Of a DNA stretch of 64,000 bases, positions 38,718-52,285 are shown piece after piece. The position numbers and the translations under genes were made by a program. A model generated the notes under the pieces. That model saw only the letters and a program-made list of their open reading frames with translations, was not told the origin of the DNA and did no database searches. Source of the stretch: Zhengitettix transpicula (Eukaryota; Arthropoda; Insecta; Orthoptera; Tetrigidae); contig CM073590.1 of assembly GCA_037074705.1 (NCBI GenBank), positions 3,842,001 to 3,906,000 on the forward strand. Direction: 5' to 3'. Numbering within the stretch: the first letter of the stretch is position 1; each line of letters starts with the position of its first letter.

Positions 38718-41465
38718 CTAGCTGGGTGCCCGGCGTTGCCCGAGATGTCGTTTATCCATAACCCCCGATTTGACTCCAATCTAAGTAGCTTTTGCGTTAT
38801 TTTATGACACAACTCGACCCTTATCCCCAAATATGTTTACCTCCCATTCCGAAAGAAGTTGAACTCATTGACCCTAGAAATTGTTTCATTGAACGAATAT
38901 ATCGTCGTTTTAACATTTTTTAAAATTTCCAGCCCCGCTACAGTAGGTTAAACAAAGAAAAATTTCCACGAAAAAATCGGCCGGTAACATCGTTTGTAAA
39001 TTTCTACCTCCGTTCAGGCCCCCTCCGTCCCACACCGCGCGTTATTCAGTTTGTCACAATGAAACTCATCGACATCCATAACCACAAAATTTTGGTCTAT
39101 TCGCGATATTTTCATGTAACGAAACACCAAACGCCACCCCAAAGCGTGCTCCCCTTCCATGGCGATAGAGATTGAAATTATTCACAGAGAATATCGACCT
39201 ATAATAATGAATTTAAATTATACCGAAAAATATATATTGGACGCAAATGTGGGCCGATTAACATGTTTGAAAATTTTTATCTCCCTTCAGTCCCACTCGT
39301 GGGGGTTAAACTGAAAGTTGAATGTCATAATTAATCTCAGCGGCATCCATAACCTCATATTCGATTCCTATATCGGTTCTGTGTGTTATTTTTATGTAAT
39401 GAAACCTACCCTTCATGGTTCTTTCCCCTCGAGTCGATAGGGGTTGTAATTATACACAGAATATATTAAAAAATATTATTAGTGTCATTAACACCGCTAA
39501 ATATTTATTTGACGTAACTATCGATAGGTTAACATTTTTTAATATTATACCCCCACCCACGTCCGCCCAGCACCACTCACCCTCGCTCGCCTCTACGCGT
39601 TAACCAGGTTGTCATAAATAAATTCAGCAACATCCATAACCACGATTTTTCTCGAATCTCGGTTGTTTTCGCGTTATTTTCTTGTAACACCCCTCCACAC
39701 CTACCCGTGCTCGCCTTACAAACTGAAAGTTGTTAAAATTATACAAAAATAAAGTTGTAGAAATACTATCAATCAAATTAATGCTAAAAATAATTATTAA
39801 AAGCAAGTACGGAACTCGATTACATGTTTCAAAATTTCCACCCTGACCACCCCGTCCCTTGGCGTTAAATGGCGAATTTAATGTCATAATTAAACTCAGC
39901 GGCAACCATAACCCTGGATTCGACTCTAATCTCGATTGTTTTTGCGTTATTTTTTTGTAATGCCACTCCACCACCAACCCTAAGGGCAGCTCCCCTCCAA
40001 ATCCTGAAAGGGGTTGAAATTATACACGGATACCATATAGAGAAATTTTATTAATCTCATTGATCCCGAAATATATCTATTCGACGCAATAAACGGCCTA
40101 AAAACATTATTTACAATTTCTAACCCCGCCCAACTCCTCTCACCACAGTCAACCCTCGAGCGTTGCCGAAATTGTCGTAAATAAACTAAACGTCAGGCAT
40201 TACCTTTGATTTGACTTGAATCTCGGTTGTTTTAGCGTTATTTTCTGTGAAACTCCCCTCCACCACCAACCGTAAGCGTTCAGCCCCTCCTGCTGCAAGT
40301 GGTTGAAATTTTACACACATAACATGAGTATACTATCAAACTAATTAACCCTAAATACATTTATTCAACGCTAATATCGGCCGTAATTTCATGTTTTTAA
40401 ATTACCCCCCCCCGTCCCCCTCCACCCCCCGAGGTTAAATGATCAATTGATTGTCAAAATTAAACTCACCGACATCCATTACCCTGGATTTGACACCTAT
40501 CTCGGTTGTATACGCGTTATTTTCTACTAACACTCGTAAGAGTGCTCCTTTCCTATAGTAAAAAAGGGTTGAAATTATACTTATATAACATCTGAAGAAA
40601 CAATATGAATCTCTTTGACCCCAAAAAATTTTTATCCGCCTAAAATATCTGCAATATTAGCGAGTTTGAATATTTCCACCCCCACCCGTAAGGGTGCTCC
40701 TTTCTCATGCCGAAGGGGGTGAAGTTATACACAAACAGCATCCAGAAAAACACTAACAAATCCAATGACACCGACAAATAATTACTCAACGCAAATATTG
40801 ACTGTTTTAACCTGTTGTTTTTATTAATTTACAACCCCGCTACCCTCGCCAAGTCTTAACCCCACAGTTTTTCCAGATTTTTGAGAATGTCTACCCAGGG
40901 TTATTGCAATTTATCCACAAGTTTAATAGTTTATAAAAAATGTACAAACATACATGATTTTTTCTTACATAGGTAACTGAGTGCAGGGTTTTTATTTATA
41001 TTTGCCCTGGTAGAGAAATTAATTCTATATGGTTAATGGTTAACACGTGATGTAACTGGCATAAGACCATCACATATTAACCCCTTTATGGATAAAACCC
41101 AACATATGCCAGTAGCACATAACTGTCATTTTAAATCCTATTAAACAGAATAAGGGGGTTTATCTAAAAAAATGTGAAAATTAATGAATCAGTCTCTATT
41201 TCCTATCCAAATGACTTAATATTTTTGACTATGACATATCTCAGAAAACAAAATTATCACCATTTGGTTCTATATGTATAGTTAATTATGTTTTTACTCT
41301 TCAGTATGGATTTATCAGCTTTAATAATTAGAACTGACTTCCCTAACATCACACATATTAATCTCAATCAGATGAACTTTTGTCGTAGTGCACATTAATT
41401 TAGATTCCATATTTAGAAAAACCCTTTAACATATGTAATATTGTCCATTTATGAGCTATTATGTA

Positions 41466-41503
<38 letters not shown>

Positions 41504-42129
41504 TTGTATTTATACAAATTTGGGAATTCTTTTAAATAATGTGTATGAATATGTTATATGAGAAACATCAAGGCAAAATCAGCTGTAAGCCCTATTTCAT
41601 AAAAATGATAATGACCCTACCTAATAAATATATATATTCAATAATATTATTCACTGTCAGCTACTTAGGGAAGAAAAAGACATCAAATTTAACAATGAAC
41701 ATATACATACAATACACAACAATGTCATGATATGCAACGGAAATTATGCAAAAAACTACAATTATATGAAGAGTGTATTAAATTTTGGTAAAAAGCTCTA
41801 TATTATAAGCTTTCCATCTAATTTAAATATTTTGATTTTAATATATTCAAAAATAACTCAAAAAATGAAATATGTTATCACAATTATTCCCAAATTAGAT
41901 ATTTATAATGTTTTATACTGAAAATAAATGCTGAAAATAGCTCAGAAATTGTGTACACATTGACATTCATATATGTGATATTATATAAATTAGCTGATTT
42001 ATTATCACTCGCAAAGAATTGAATCAGAAAAAATTTGTGTTAACCTAACCTTAAAATTTTGTTTAACGACACAGATTAGACACAGTAATTTTACAATTGT
42101 ACAGAAATACATTGTCCAGTAAAATTAAT

Positions 42130-42164
<35 letters not shown>

Positions 42165-43467
42165 TTGTATATATACAAATTTGGGAAGTCTTTTAAGTAA
42201 TGTATATGCATATACCTTATACAGATTTATGGTATGTCATCTACTCTCTGGCTGATTATCAATCCAAATAAGTTAGTGTATATATATGAATTTGAAAAAT
42301 GGCCATAAGTGATTAAATAATCCTGAATTATTACAAACCAGTCAAACAACTGTTGCCTGAATGTTAGTCAGCTGATCATTTGTAACCAAATGAGTTAATA
42401 ATTTTGACTATGTCACATTTGAAACAACTTAATTTCAAAAATTTCTAAAATGATAAATTTACATCTGTTTTAAAATTATTTTAATAATAAAAGTCTTATC
42501 CAATTACAGACAAATGTATATCATCAATTCTTTTTGTCTGTATATTTATCACTCGATGTGGTATTGGTAGATTTAATTATACTTATTATTCAATCAAAAT
42601 ATTTTTGCTCAGCTTCATTTCTCAGAAATTGAACATCTATAACGTCGTTCCCAAAAATGGAAAACAAATATTGCTATCCTAACCTCAAATTTTTGTTTCA
42701 CGACACAAATTGCACGCAATAATTTGTTTACATTTATACAAATTTATAGAAATACGTTGCGTAAAGTATAATTAATTGTACTTTTAATTCAATTTAAATG
42801 TTCCTATTCCTGTACATTCCTTTGACTGATGGTGCATTAATTGAATAACGACCATAAAAAATTTCGGAGTTCCGTACGTCATTTTCAATACTTTTATAGT
42901 TACAAACATATAATTCAGCAGTCGTACCTTAGACAAATCTTATTATCTTCTGAAATATTATACAGGATACGATAGTACGTTATATTATGAAATTTTATAA
43001 ATCTCGACAGACACACATTTGAATGTATTATAAGGCGCCATATTGGCTTTATCAAAGATAGCGTTGGAATTAACTATTCCAAATTAACTTTGCGCAAGTA
43101 AAGTGTTTCGTATTGTTTTTTATTACTATTCGATGAGTAATACTGGAAAAAATTTTACTTTCTATTCAATAAAAATATTTCAGCTTTATTTCATTACGAA
43201 ATACAGAACTATATTTAGGATGCGTCAATGTCTTGAAAACTTATGACGTCATCGTCTCGCGCAGTAATTTAACACTAATTCGTAACTTATTTCAATTATA
43301 ATTATTTCCACGTTTATTCTAGGGGTTTCTCACCCCCACAGTACCGGTTCTCGATTTTGGCAGAATATATATACCAATTTTTGTTAAATTCTGTCCACGC
43401 GATAAAATTTGTATACAAAACAACGTAAATACAAACAAATATACACGCTATTTTATTATATAGAAGA
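38718..43467 (-). mobile_element. Helitron H7, non-autonomous, 4.75 kb
   Basis: CTAG at 38718 abuts H6. The right terminus ends at 43467 (reverse complement TCTTCTATATAATAAAATAG) against H8. The left part (38718 to about 40860) is seven to eight diverged 280-300 bp monomers. The middle (about 40860-42530) is AT-rich with (AT)n/(GT)n tracts at 41469-41505 and 42132-42165. The right part is the C block (42540-43467) with TGACGTCA at 43244-43251. It is collinear with H8. No Rep/helicase ORF. Confidence 0.88.
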
Positions 43468-46139
43468 CTAGCTGGGTGCCCGGCGTTGCCCGAGATGTCG
43501 TTTATCCATAACCCCCGATTTGACTCCAATCTAAGTAGCTTTTGCGTTATTTTATGACACAACTCGACCCCTATCCCCAAATATGTTCACCTCCCATTCC
43601 GAAAGAAGTTGAACTCATTGACCCTAGAAATAGTTTCATTGAACGAATATATCGTCGTTTTAACACGTTTGAAAATTTCCAGCCCCGCTACAGTAGGTTA
43701 AACAAAGAAAAATTTCCACGCAAAAATCGGTCGGAAACATCGTTTGAAAATTTCTACCCCCGTCCAGGCCCCCTCCCTCCCACACCGCGCGTTATTCAGT
43801 TTGTCACAATAAAACTCATCGACATCCATAACCACAAAATTTTGGTCTATTCGCGATATTTTCATGTAACGAAACACCAAACGCCACCCCAAAGCGTGCT
43901 CCCCTTCCATGGCGATAGAGATTGAAATTATTCACAGAGAATATCGACCTTAATATAATAAATTTAAATTATACCGAAAAATATATATTGGACGCAAATG
44001 TGGGCCGATTAACATGTTTGAAAATTTTTATCTCTCTTCAGTCCCACTCGTGGGGTTAAACTGCAAGTTGAATGTCATAATTAATCTCAGCGGCATCCAT
44101 AACCTCATATTCGATTCCTATATCGGTTCTGTGTGTTATTTTTATGTAATGAAACCTACCCTTCATGGTTCTTTCCTCTCGAGTCGATAAGGGTTGTAAT
44201 TATACACAGAATATATTAAAAAATATTTTTAGTTTCATTAACACCGCTAAATATTTATTTGACGTAACTATCGATAGGTTAACATTTTTTAATATTATAC
44301 CCCCACCCCCGTCCGCCCAGCCCCACTCACCCTCGCTCGCCTCTACGCGTTAACCAGGTTGTCATAAATAAATTCAGCAACATCCATAACCCCGATTTTT
44401 CTCGAATCTCGGTTGTTTTCGCGTTATTTTCTTGTAACACCCCTCCACACCTACCCGTGCTCGCCTTACAAACTGAAAGTTGTTAAAATTATACAAAAAT
44501 AAAGTTGTAGAAATACTATCAATCAAATTAATGCTAAAAATAAAAATTAAAAGCAAGTACGGAACTCGATTACACGTTTCAAAATTTCCACCCTGACCAC
44601 CCCGTCCCTTGGCGTTAAATGGCGAATTTAATGTCATAATTAAACTCAGCGGCAACCATAACCCTGGATTCGACTCTAATCTCGATTGTTTTTGCGTTAT
44701 TTTTTTGTAATGCCACTCCACCACCAACCCTAAGGGCAGCTCCCCTCCAAATCCTGAAAGGGGTTGAAATTATACACGGATACCATATAGAGAAATTTTA
44801 TTAATCTCATTGATCCCGAAATGTATCTATTCGACGCAATAAACGGCCTAAAAATATTATTTACAATTTATACCCCCGCCCAACACCTCTCACCACAATC
44901 AACCCTCGAGCGTTGCCGAAATTGTCGTAAATAAACTAAACGTCAGGCATTACCTTTGATTTGACTTGAATCTCGGTTGTTTTAGCGTTATTTTCTGTGA
45001 AACTCCCCTCCACCACCAACCGTAAGCGTTCAGCCCCTCCTGCTGCAAGTGGTTGAAATTTTACACACATAACATGAGTATACTATCAAACTAATTAACC
45101 CTAAATACATTTATTCAACGCTAACATCGGCCGTAATTTCATGTTTTTAAATTTCAACCCCCGTCCCCCTCCAGTCCTCGAGGTTAAATGGTCAATTGAT
45201 TGTCAAAATTAAACTCACCGACATCCATTACCCTGGATTTGACACCTATCTCGGTTGTATACGCGTTATTTTCTACTAACACTCGTAAGAGTGCTCCTTT
45301 CCTATAGTAAAAAAGGGTTGAAATTATACTTATATAATATCTGTAAAATCAATATGAATCTCTTTGACCCCAAAAAATTTTTATCCGCCTAAAATATCTG
45401 CAATATTAGCAAGTTTGAATATTTCCACCCCCACCCGTAAGGGTGCGCCTTTCTCATGCCGAAGGGGGTGAAGTTATACACAAACAGCATCCAGAAAAAC
45501 ACTAACAAATCCAATGACACCGACAAATAATTACTCAACGCAAATATTGACTGTTTTAACCTGTTGTTTTTATTAACTTACAACCCCGCTACCCTCGCCA
45601 AGTCTTATCCCCACAGTTTTTCCAGATTTTTAAGAATATGTCTACCCAGGATTATTGCAATTTATCCACAAGTTTAATTGTTTATAAATAATGTACAAAC
45701 ATACATGATTTTTTCTTACATAGGCAACTGAGTGCAGGGTTTTTATTTATATTGCCCTGGTAGAGAAATTAATTCTATATGGTTAATGGTTAACACGTGA
45801 TGTAAATGGCATAAGACCATCACATATTAACCCCTTTATGGATAAAACCTAATATATTAATGAATCTGTCTCTATTTCCTATCCAAATGACTTAATATTT
45901 TTGACTATGACATATCTCAGAAAACAAAATTATCACCATTCGGTTCTATATGTATAGTTAATTATGTTTTTACTCTTCAGTATGGACTTATCAGCTTCAA
46001 TAATTAGAACTGACTTACCTAACATCACATATATTAATCTCAATCAGATGAACTTTTGACGTAGTGCACATTAATTTAGATTCCATATTTGGGAAGAGCT
46101 AGTTAAATTTACATATGTAATATTTTTCCATTTATGAGC

Positions 46140-46146
46140 TATTATG

Positions 46147-46188
<42 letters not shown>

Positions 46189-46321
46189 GTGTGTGTGTGT
46201 GTGTTTGTATTTATACAAATTTGGGAATTGTTTTAAATAATGTGTATGAATATGTTATATGAGAAACATCAAGGCAAAATCATTTGTAAGCCCTATTTAT
46301 TAAAAATGATAATGACCCTAC

Positions 46322-46362
<41 letters not shown>

Positions 46363-46609
46363 TCAATATTATTATTCACTGTCAGCTACTTAGAGAAGGA
46401 AAAATACATCAAATTTAACAATGAACATATACATACAATACACAACAATGCCATGATATGCAAAGCAATTATGCAAAAAACTACAATTATATGAAGAGTG
46501 TATTAAATTTTGGTAAAAAGCTCTATATTATAAGCTTTCCATTTAATTTAAATATTTTTATTTTAATATATTCAAAAATAACTTTAAAATATTCCTTGTG
46601 AAGAACTGT

Positions 46610-46659
<50 letters not shown>

Positions 46660-46781
46660 TTGTATATATACAAATTTGGGAATCGTTTTAAATAATGTGT
46701 ATGAATATGTTATATGAGAAACATCAAGGCAAAATCAGCTGTAAGCCCTATTTATTAAAAATGATAATGACCCTACCTAAA

Positions 46782-46813
<32 letters not shown>

Positions 46814-47060
46814 TCAATATTATTATTCACTGGCAGCTACTTAGAGAAGGAAAAATACATCAAATTTAACAATGAACATATACATACAATACACAACAAT
46901 GCCATGATATGCACAGCAATTATGCAAAAAACTACAATTATATGAAGAGTGTATTAAGTTTTGGTAAAAAGCTCTATATTATAAGCTTTCCATCGAATTT
47001 AAATATTTTGATTTTAATATATTCAAAAATAACTCAAAAAATAAAATATGTTATCACAAT
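46140..47060 (-). repeat. Internal ~470-bp direct duplication in H8
   Basis: The segment with (AT)n(GT)n, TTTGTAT-TATACAAATTTGGG, ATGAGAAACATCAAGGC and GCAAAAAACTACAATTATATG occurs twice, starting at about 46148 and about 46613. H7 has one full copy (from 41465) plus a partial one (42132-42200). Confidence 0.8.
46149..46204. repeat. (AT)n(GT)n microsatellite
   Basis: A long alternating AT run passes into TG repeats. Similar tracts lie at 46325-46356, 46614-46660 and 46784-46808. Confidence 0.9.
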
Positions 47061-48783
47061 TATTCCCTCACAAAGAATTTAATCAGAAAAAATTTGTGTT
47101 AACCTAACCTGAAAATTTTGTCTAACGACACAAATTGCACGCAATAATTTGTTTACATTTATACAAATTTATAGAAATACGTTGCGTAAAGTATAATTAA
47201 TTGTACTTTTAATTCAATTTAAATGTTCCTATTTCTGTACATACCTTTGACTGATGGTGAATAACGACCATAAAAACTTTCGGAGTTCCGTACGTCATTT
47301 TCAATGCTTTTATAGTTACAAACATATAATTCAGCAGTCGTACCTTAAACAAATCTTATTATCTTCTGAAATATTATACAGGATACAATAGTACGTTATA
47401 TTATGAAATTTTATAAATCTCGACCGACACACATTTGAATGTATTATAAGGCGCCATATTGGCTTTATCAAAGACAGCGAGATAATTAACTATTCCAAAT
47501 TAACTTTGCGCAAGTAAAGTGTTTCGTATTGTTTTTCATTACTATTCGATGGAGTAATACTGGAAAAAATTTTACTTTTTATTCAATCAAAATATTTCTG
47601 CTTTATTTCATTACGAAATACAGAACTATATTTAGGATGCGTCAATGTCTTGAAAACTTATGACGTCATCGTCTCGCGCAGTAATTTAACACTAATTCGT
47701 AACTTATTTCAATTATAATTATTTCCACGTTTATTCTAGGGGTTTCTCACCCCCACAGTACCGGTTCTCGATTTTGGCAGAATATATATACCAATTTTTG
47801 TTGAATTCTGTCCACGCGATAAAATTTGTATACAAAACAACGTAAATACAAACAAATATACACGCTATTTTATTATATAGAAGATTACATATATGCATAT
47901 TTAAAAACTGTGTATAACCTGATAAAGTCAGAAAATAAGAGAATAAACATCCGAATGCTGTAATTATTTTATATTTTAGTGGAATAGTACTAATATTTTT
48001 CCGGAAAATTTGTCGTTTTTCTGTTTATATATTAAATTAAAAATTAAATAATAAATATCCAAATATGTCTATCATAACAATTATACTCCGCCTACGTCTG
48101 ACAACAGAAAAATTGCCTATAGTTACAACTTAAGTCGACTATTTCCATCATACTTCAGCGACTATGAATAGAATTTGAGAACAAATAATTATTCCCTTAG
48201 AGAACATCTCGTAGCAACAATATTATTTGTTTCAGGAACGATTATATGTGAAGAGAAAATTTATCATTATCCAACTTACACGTTATAGGTGCGCGCTTTG
48301 TCTGTTTTCTGATTACATGTCTAGAATAACTGTTGAAAAATTAGCAAATTTGCAAATATGGCAATGTACGATTTTATTAAATTTTTTCCATGCTTGCTCG
48401 ATAATAAGCTGAAACTAACGATAATATTTGCCGAGCTCTGCTCGAAATTTGAGTTAGTTGAACGGTTTCAATTGAATATTGTTAATGTTCTCTATTTATT
48501 AAATACTATTAAGAGTGTTTCAAATAACAAGTTTCGATTTGCCTGAACTGTTTTACCCGTTATGCATAAAACAATCGCAGGGATATATTTGACTCGTACG
48601 AGAGTATATTAATTTTAAAATTTTTGATTTTTATTCAAGTAAATTCAGCTTGAAATTGAACAATCCTAATCCTCAACAAGTGGACTGAATTAATTTTGCG
48701 ATTCATAGTTTATTATATTTTTTTAATTTCAAGGCACTAAAATTTGTGTGTGGTACATTGAAAACGGTATAGTGTGACAAACC

Positions 48784-49205
48784 ATCTTATTACTATATAT
48801 ATTTAAGGAATATTAATTCTCTAAATGTATTGGAAATAATTTTTGTATAGGGCGAGGATAGAGGGGAGTACCACGAATTTACTATAACCAATGTCTCGAT
48901 TTATTTTTGCAAAAGAAAAAAAATGTTGTTAGTCTTTATAAATAAAGCATTTACTATTTCAGAAGACAGACATTTAAGAACCTTCTAATAGATATAGTTA
49001 TCAATTATAAGAAAGATAGGTATTTATATTATCACTTTTTTGTCTGTATTTGGTTATCTTTCTTATTATTAAATTTCAATCAGACGTACGTATTAGATAC
49101 AGTTATCCCAATAAGCTTGTAATATTTCTTAAAATATGAAAAATATTCTATTATTTGCAATACATTTAAAGAATTAATATTCCTGAAATATATATAGTAA
49201 TAAGA
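48784..49205. mobile_element. Inverted-repeat (MITE-like) element, ~420 bp
   Basis: The left arm 48784-48840 (ATCTTATTACTATATATA onward) is an almost exact reverse complement of 49150-49205, with a few mismatches over about 56 bp. The interior is non-coding and itself partly palindromic (AAGAAAGATA near 49010 against TATCTTTCTT near 49055). This is the size and form of a non-autonomous DNA transposon. No clear target duplication is seen. Confidence 0.65.
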
Positions 49206-50735
49206 TAATATTTAATTTATGACTTATTTAATCAAACTGTAAACAGTTGATTTACTCGACTATTACTCAGGAAAGTACTTTCATTATGAAATGTCGTAAA
49301 AAGAGCCATGATATCGAAACAAATGTTAATTATTTTAATTAAATGATTGATAATTTTGTTATTTCAAACACCTATCTGGGGACAAGCCGATTGGTGGCAC
49401 TGTTGCCAATAAACTCAGAGACCAAAACTTGGATTCAACATTATTTTTGAATACCACTACGCTACTACTGGAACTAGCGTTATTTTATAGATTGTAAGTC
49501 AGATTTGTACCAAATTTGGTTGAAATTCCGCATTCGTTTAAGAGTGTATGCAGACACATCCATATTTTATATTTACAGATTATTTAACTTGCACATTCGT
49601 ACTTTTTCAAAATAGGTACTGTACGACGTTGTTCAGTTATCTGCTGTTATACAGGTATGTGTTGTAATACGAGCCTTTCTTCTTACCTAGAAGTGTGCGA
49701 GACGATGGTTTGGTATAATCTCGGTCAGGATTTAATAATCGGGAATGTTGGCCGCATGAAATCTTTTGTAACGCACTCCTCGTTATCGAATCTCATCAAG
49801 AAAACATGAGGCCTAGTCGACTGCCGGAAGGCCGTTTTAAAAAGTCCAGCAGCAAAAATGAAAACGACTAAGGTCGCCATTGTAGCAGCTTCTGTTCGCT
49901 CTCTGAATAATTCCTGACGCAGACGACAATCTTTGCAGTGCACCACAAAGCGATTACGCCTAACGAGCTTCTTTCTCTGTCTTTATATTTGCAGCTGGTC
50001 CTCTCTGCCGGGAATTTCTATCCTCTCTCGTTGACGCGTCTAATTTCCTTCGTTTGAGCTTTTTTCGTTTCTTCCTTTTGCAGACAAAAGAGAGTTAATG
50101 GAAATTTGTATGTTCATGTTGGAATATAAACGTTCGCATTAATACCAACTTTTGGAAGTCGGCCATAATGTTGAAAAAGGGACTGAACAAATAAAGCATT
50201 CGCTCGTCGATGACTAGCCTGTTTCATTGAAAGGTCACTTTTGCTTTCTTGGTACAGTTTTTCCGTGAGTTATGCCGTGAGTACTCGCACTTGTGACTCC
50301 TGTTTTACCATCATGTAGCGAGACTGAACACCGCGCCAGTTTTCAGTTGACAAAGACCACTGTAATGTGAAAAAATTACTATTGTTTTGTTGCTTAAGTG
50401 GGAGTTACTTCTGTGAGGCGAAGTTACCAAAGTATCTAAAATCGTTTGTTTCTTATTATATTATAAAATTGTCAGGTGATCCTGGCATAAGTTACTACTT
50501 GCCAGTCGATCACAGTATAATCAAATTATTAAGAAAAAACTCTCAGTGCGTTAAGAAAAATTGATTCGTGTAGTATCAAAAAAAAGTAAAATTGCCATGG
50601 CTGGCCTAACTGGAAATTCCGTACGCATTCGAGATTTTTCAACTGACTAGTTGCAGTTGTGTCGCTCTAGGCTCTAGGCTCTTCTTAGCATCTGAAGAAA
50701 TGGACAAGGCTTCCAGAAACGTTGCGTGGAATTTA

Positions 50736-50815
50736 TATTACCACTTCTTTTGTCTGTATTTGGCTCTCTTTCTTATTTTTATTCTTATTTTCAATCAGAC
50801 GTAAATTTATCATTT
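50736..50815 (+). repeat. Dispersed fragment shared with 49034-49100
   Basis: TTTTGTCTGTATTTGG, a TCTTTCTTATT stretch and TTTCAATCAGACGTA recur in order at 49040-49092 with small indels, so both places hold the same repeat end. The preceding text here (CTGAAGAAATGGACAAGG, at about 50692) resembles the end of a retroelement, but I cannot classify it. Confidence 0.5.
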
Positions 50816-51154
50816 CATTTTAAATTACATTGACTTTCCACGTATTTCGATTCCCCAAATCAAAAGTTTGTGAACCCTTGAGAATGTTCTACGAGCCACG
50901 TGTTACGAAACAGATGAATAGACGTAAAGTTTTGCGTGAGTGTTAGTATATTTAGTAGTTGTTTGTAGTGTGGTACGGTGCATACTTAGTTTTGCAGTTC
51001 AGTGTTTTAGTAGAATGTGCGAAAAATGGCACCTTTTATGTTTCGTCGATAGTAAGATTAGTAAGTGTTTAGTCGAGCCAAGGTTCATAGCACGTGTGAG
51101 GCTATGTCGTGTACGTATAGAAGAAGAAGTGTATGATGACAGATTATGTACAAG

Positions 51155-52285
51155 GTAATCCACTTAGTAGTCACATCCTTCTTATAGAATAGGAAAGGGT
51201 CTGAAAGGATATCACAGCATGATAAACCAAGGTACCCAACAAAGTGTTAAATAGGGCCCCCGGACTATAGTTTATGGATCCTACCGGCAATTCGCTTATA
51301 AGTGATGCAAAGAAAACTATAGAAAAACAGCTTTTTGCGAGAAGTATAAAGAACGCTTTAACGAAGCTCAAAAAAAGTTATACATATGCATAACATATGT
51401 TATGGTACTTGTCCCACGCCATTTTGATGCTTTGGGAATGCATAATTCCCTTCTCTGTGCCTCGACCAGTTTAGGAGGCAGCTGGCTGACATTTCCAATG
51501 GGAAAAGACAACAACTATTACCATATGCCCAAGGTCCGCGACCCCGGTACATACACCTCTCAAAATAGGCCTAGGTTCCTCGGGTTGTGAGAACCTTTGT
51601 TTAAGCTGAGGGAGGAGAAGGCATCCCTCAGAGGGAGCCCTCTCCGTCTCTCCTAAAAGGTTCTGCCAGCGAGAGATAACAACAGCTCACACTTGTTTGA
51701 ATATGTATTTTTTTAGGGCAGCAGGCTACATGAGGGTAATCCACGTTGGGCAACTCCAGTTTAGGAGGCAGCTGGCCGACTATTCCAATGGGAATACCGG
51801 ACAACTCTTACCGTATGCCCAAGGTCTGTGACCCCGGAACATACACCTCTCAGAACAGGCCGAGGTGCCTGGGCTTGTGGGAACCTTAGTTCAAAAACGG
51901 AGAGGAAAAGGCATCCCCAAATATAGCCCCTTCGTATCTCTCCAACAAGCTTCTGCCTGCGAGAGATCATCCCTCGCAAGTACTGCCTGCGAGAGAATAG
52001 CCCTCGTAGTACCTTTTTTTTAGGGCAACAGGCTACATGAGGGTAATCCACTTTGGGCAACTCCCCTTTAATAGCATAGGAAGGGATTTGAAAGGGGGGA
52101 TGCGGAAGGGTAGAGGAAGGTAGCCAAAGGTTAACTAGGGACCCCGGGCTATATTTTAAGGATCCTACCTGGCATTCGCCTAAAGAAATGCAGGGAAAAC
52201 CCTAGTAAAATGTGCATCAGGTAGGTCGGACATTGGATACTTGTCCCACGCCCTTCCAATAGCGGGAGAGGAGTTTGCTGTGGGG
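51155..52285 (-). repeat. Repeat family R, multimeric cluster
   Basis: Minus-strand R units. A diverged unit spans about 51155-51700 and a better preserved one about 51710-52285. Landmarks are GCAGGCTACATGAGGGTAAT (about 51720 and 52030), GGAGGCAGCTGGC (51473, 51762), CCGTATGCCCAAGGTC (51810) and GGTAGGTCGGACATTGG (52221). A block (51755-51960) equivalent to 4870-5080 is joined unusually close to a unit terminus, so the units have been rearranged. Confidence 0.72.

Larger units (their letters stand above)
43468..47884 (-). mobile_element. Helitron H8, non-autonomous, 4.4 kb
   Basis: CTAG at 43468; the 5' terminus ends with GA at 47883-47884, followed by host T (47885). It is collinear with H7 and very similar in the monomer region. 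Differences: H8 lacks about 70 bp near 45850 and some C-block-proximal sequence, and it gained an internal duplication (46140-47060). TGACGTCA of the C block is at 47661-47668. This is the 5' edge of array H4-H8. Confidence 0.88.
47885..51154. other. Spacer with small repeats, no gene supported
   Basis: AT-rich DNA with an inverted-repeat element (48784-49205) and two related fragments (49034-49100 and 50736-50815). A GC-richer patch at about 49690-50100 has a 73-codon minus-strand ORF with no recognised motif. At 50980-51154 a short ORF (ATG at 51015) runs into AAGGTAATC, which resembles a splice donor. I cannot show that it is an exon. Confidence 0.4.

Noticed and set aside
39624..39977. 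117-codon ORF repeated at 44374-44727
   Set aside because: The two copies are identical in position inside H7 and H8 because the elements are duplicates. The frame is monomer sequence, not a gene.
49725..49946. 73-codon minus-strand ORF in a GC-richer patch
   Set aside because: A hydrophobic stretch is present but there is no family resemblance, splice context or repeat relation. Insufficient for a gene call.
51015..51155. Short first exon (MCEKWHLL start) with donor-like AAGGTAATC
   Set aside because: The frame is only 47 codons, no second exon is visible, and it runs straight into R-family sequence.
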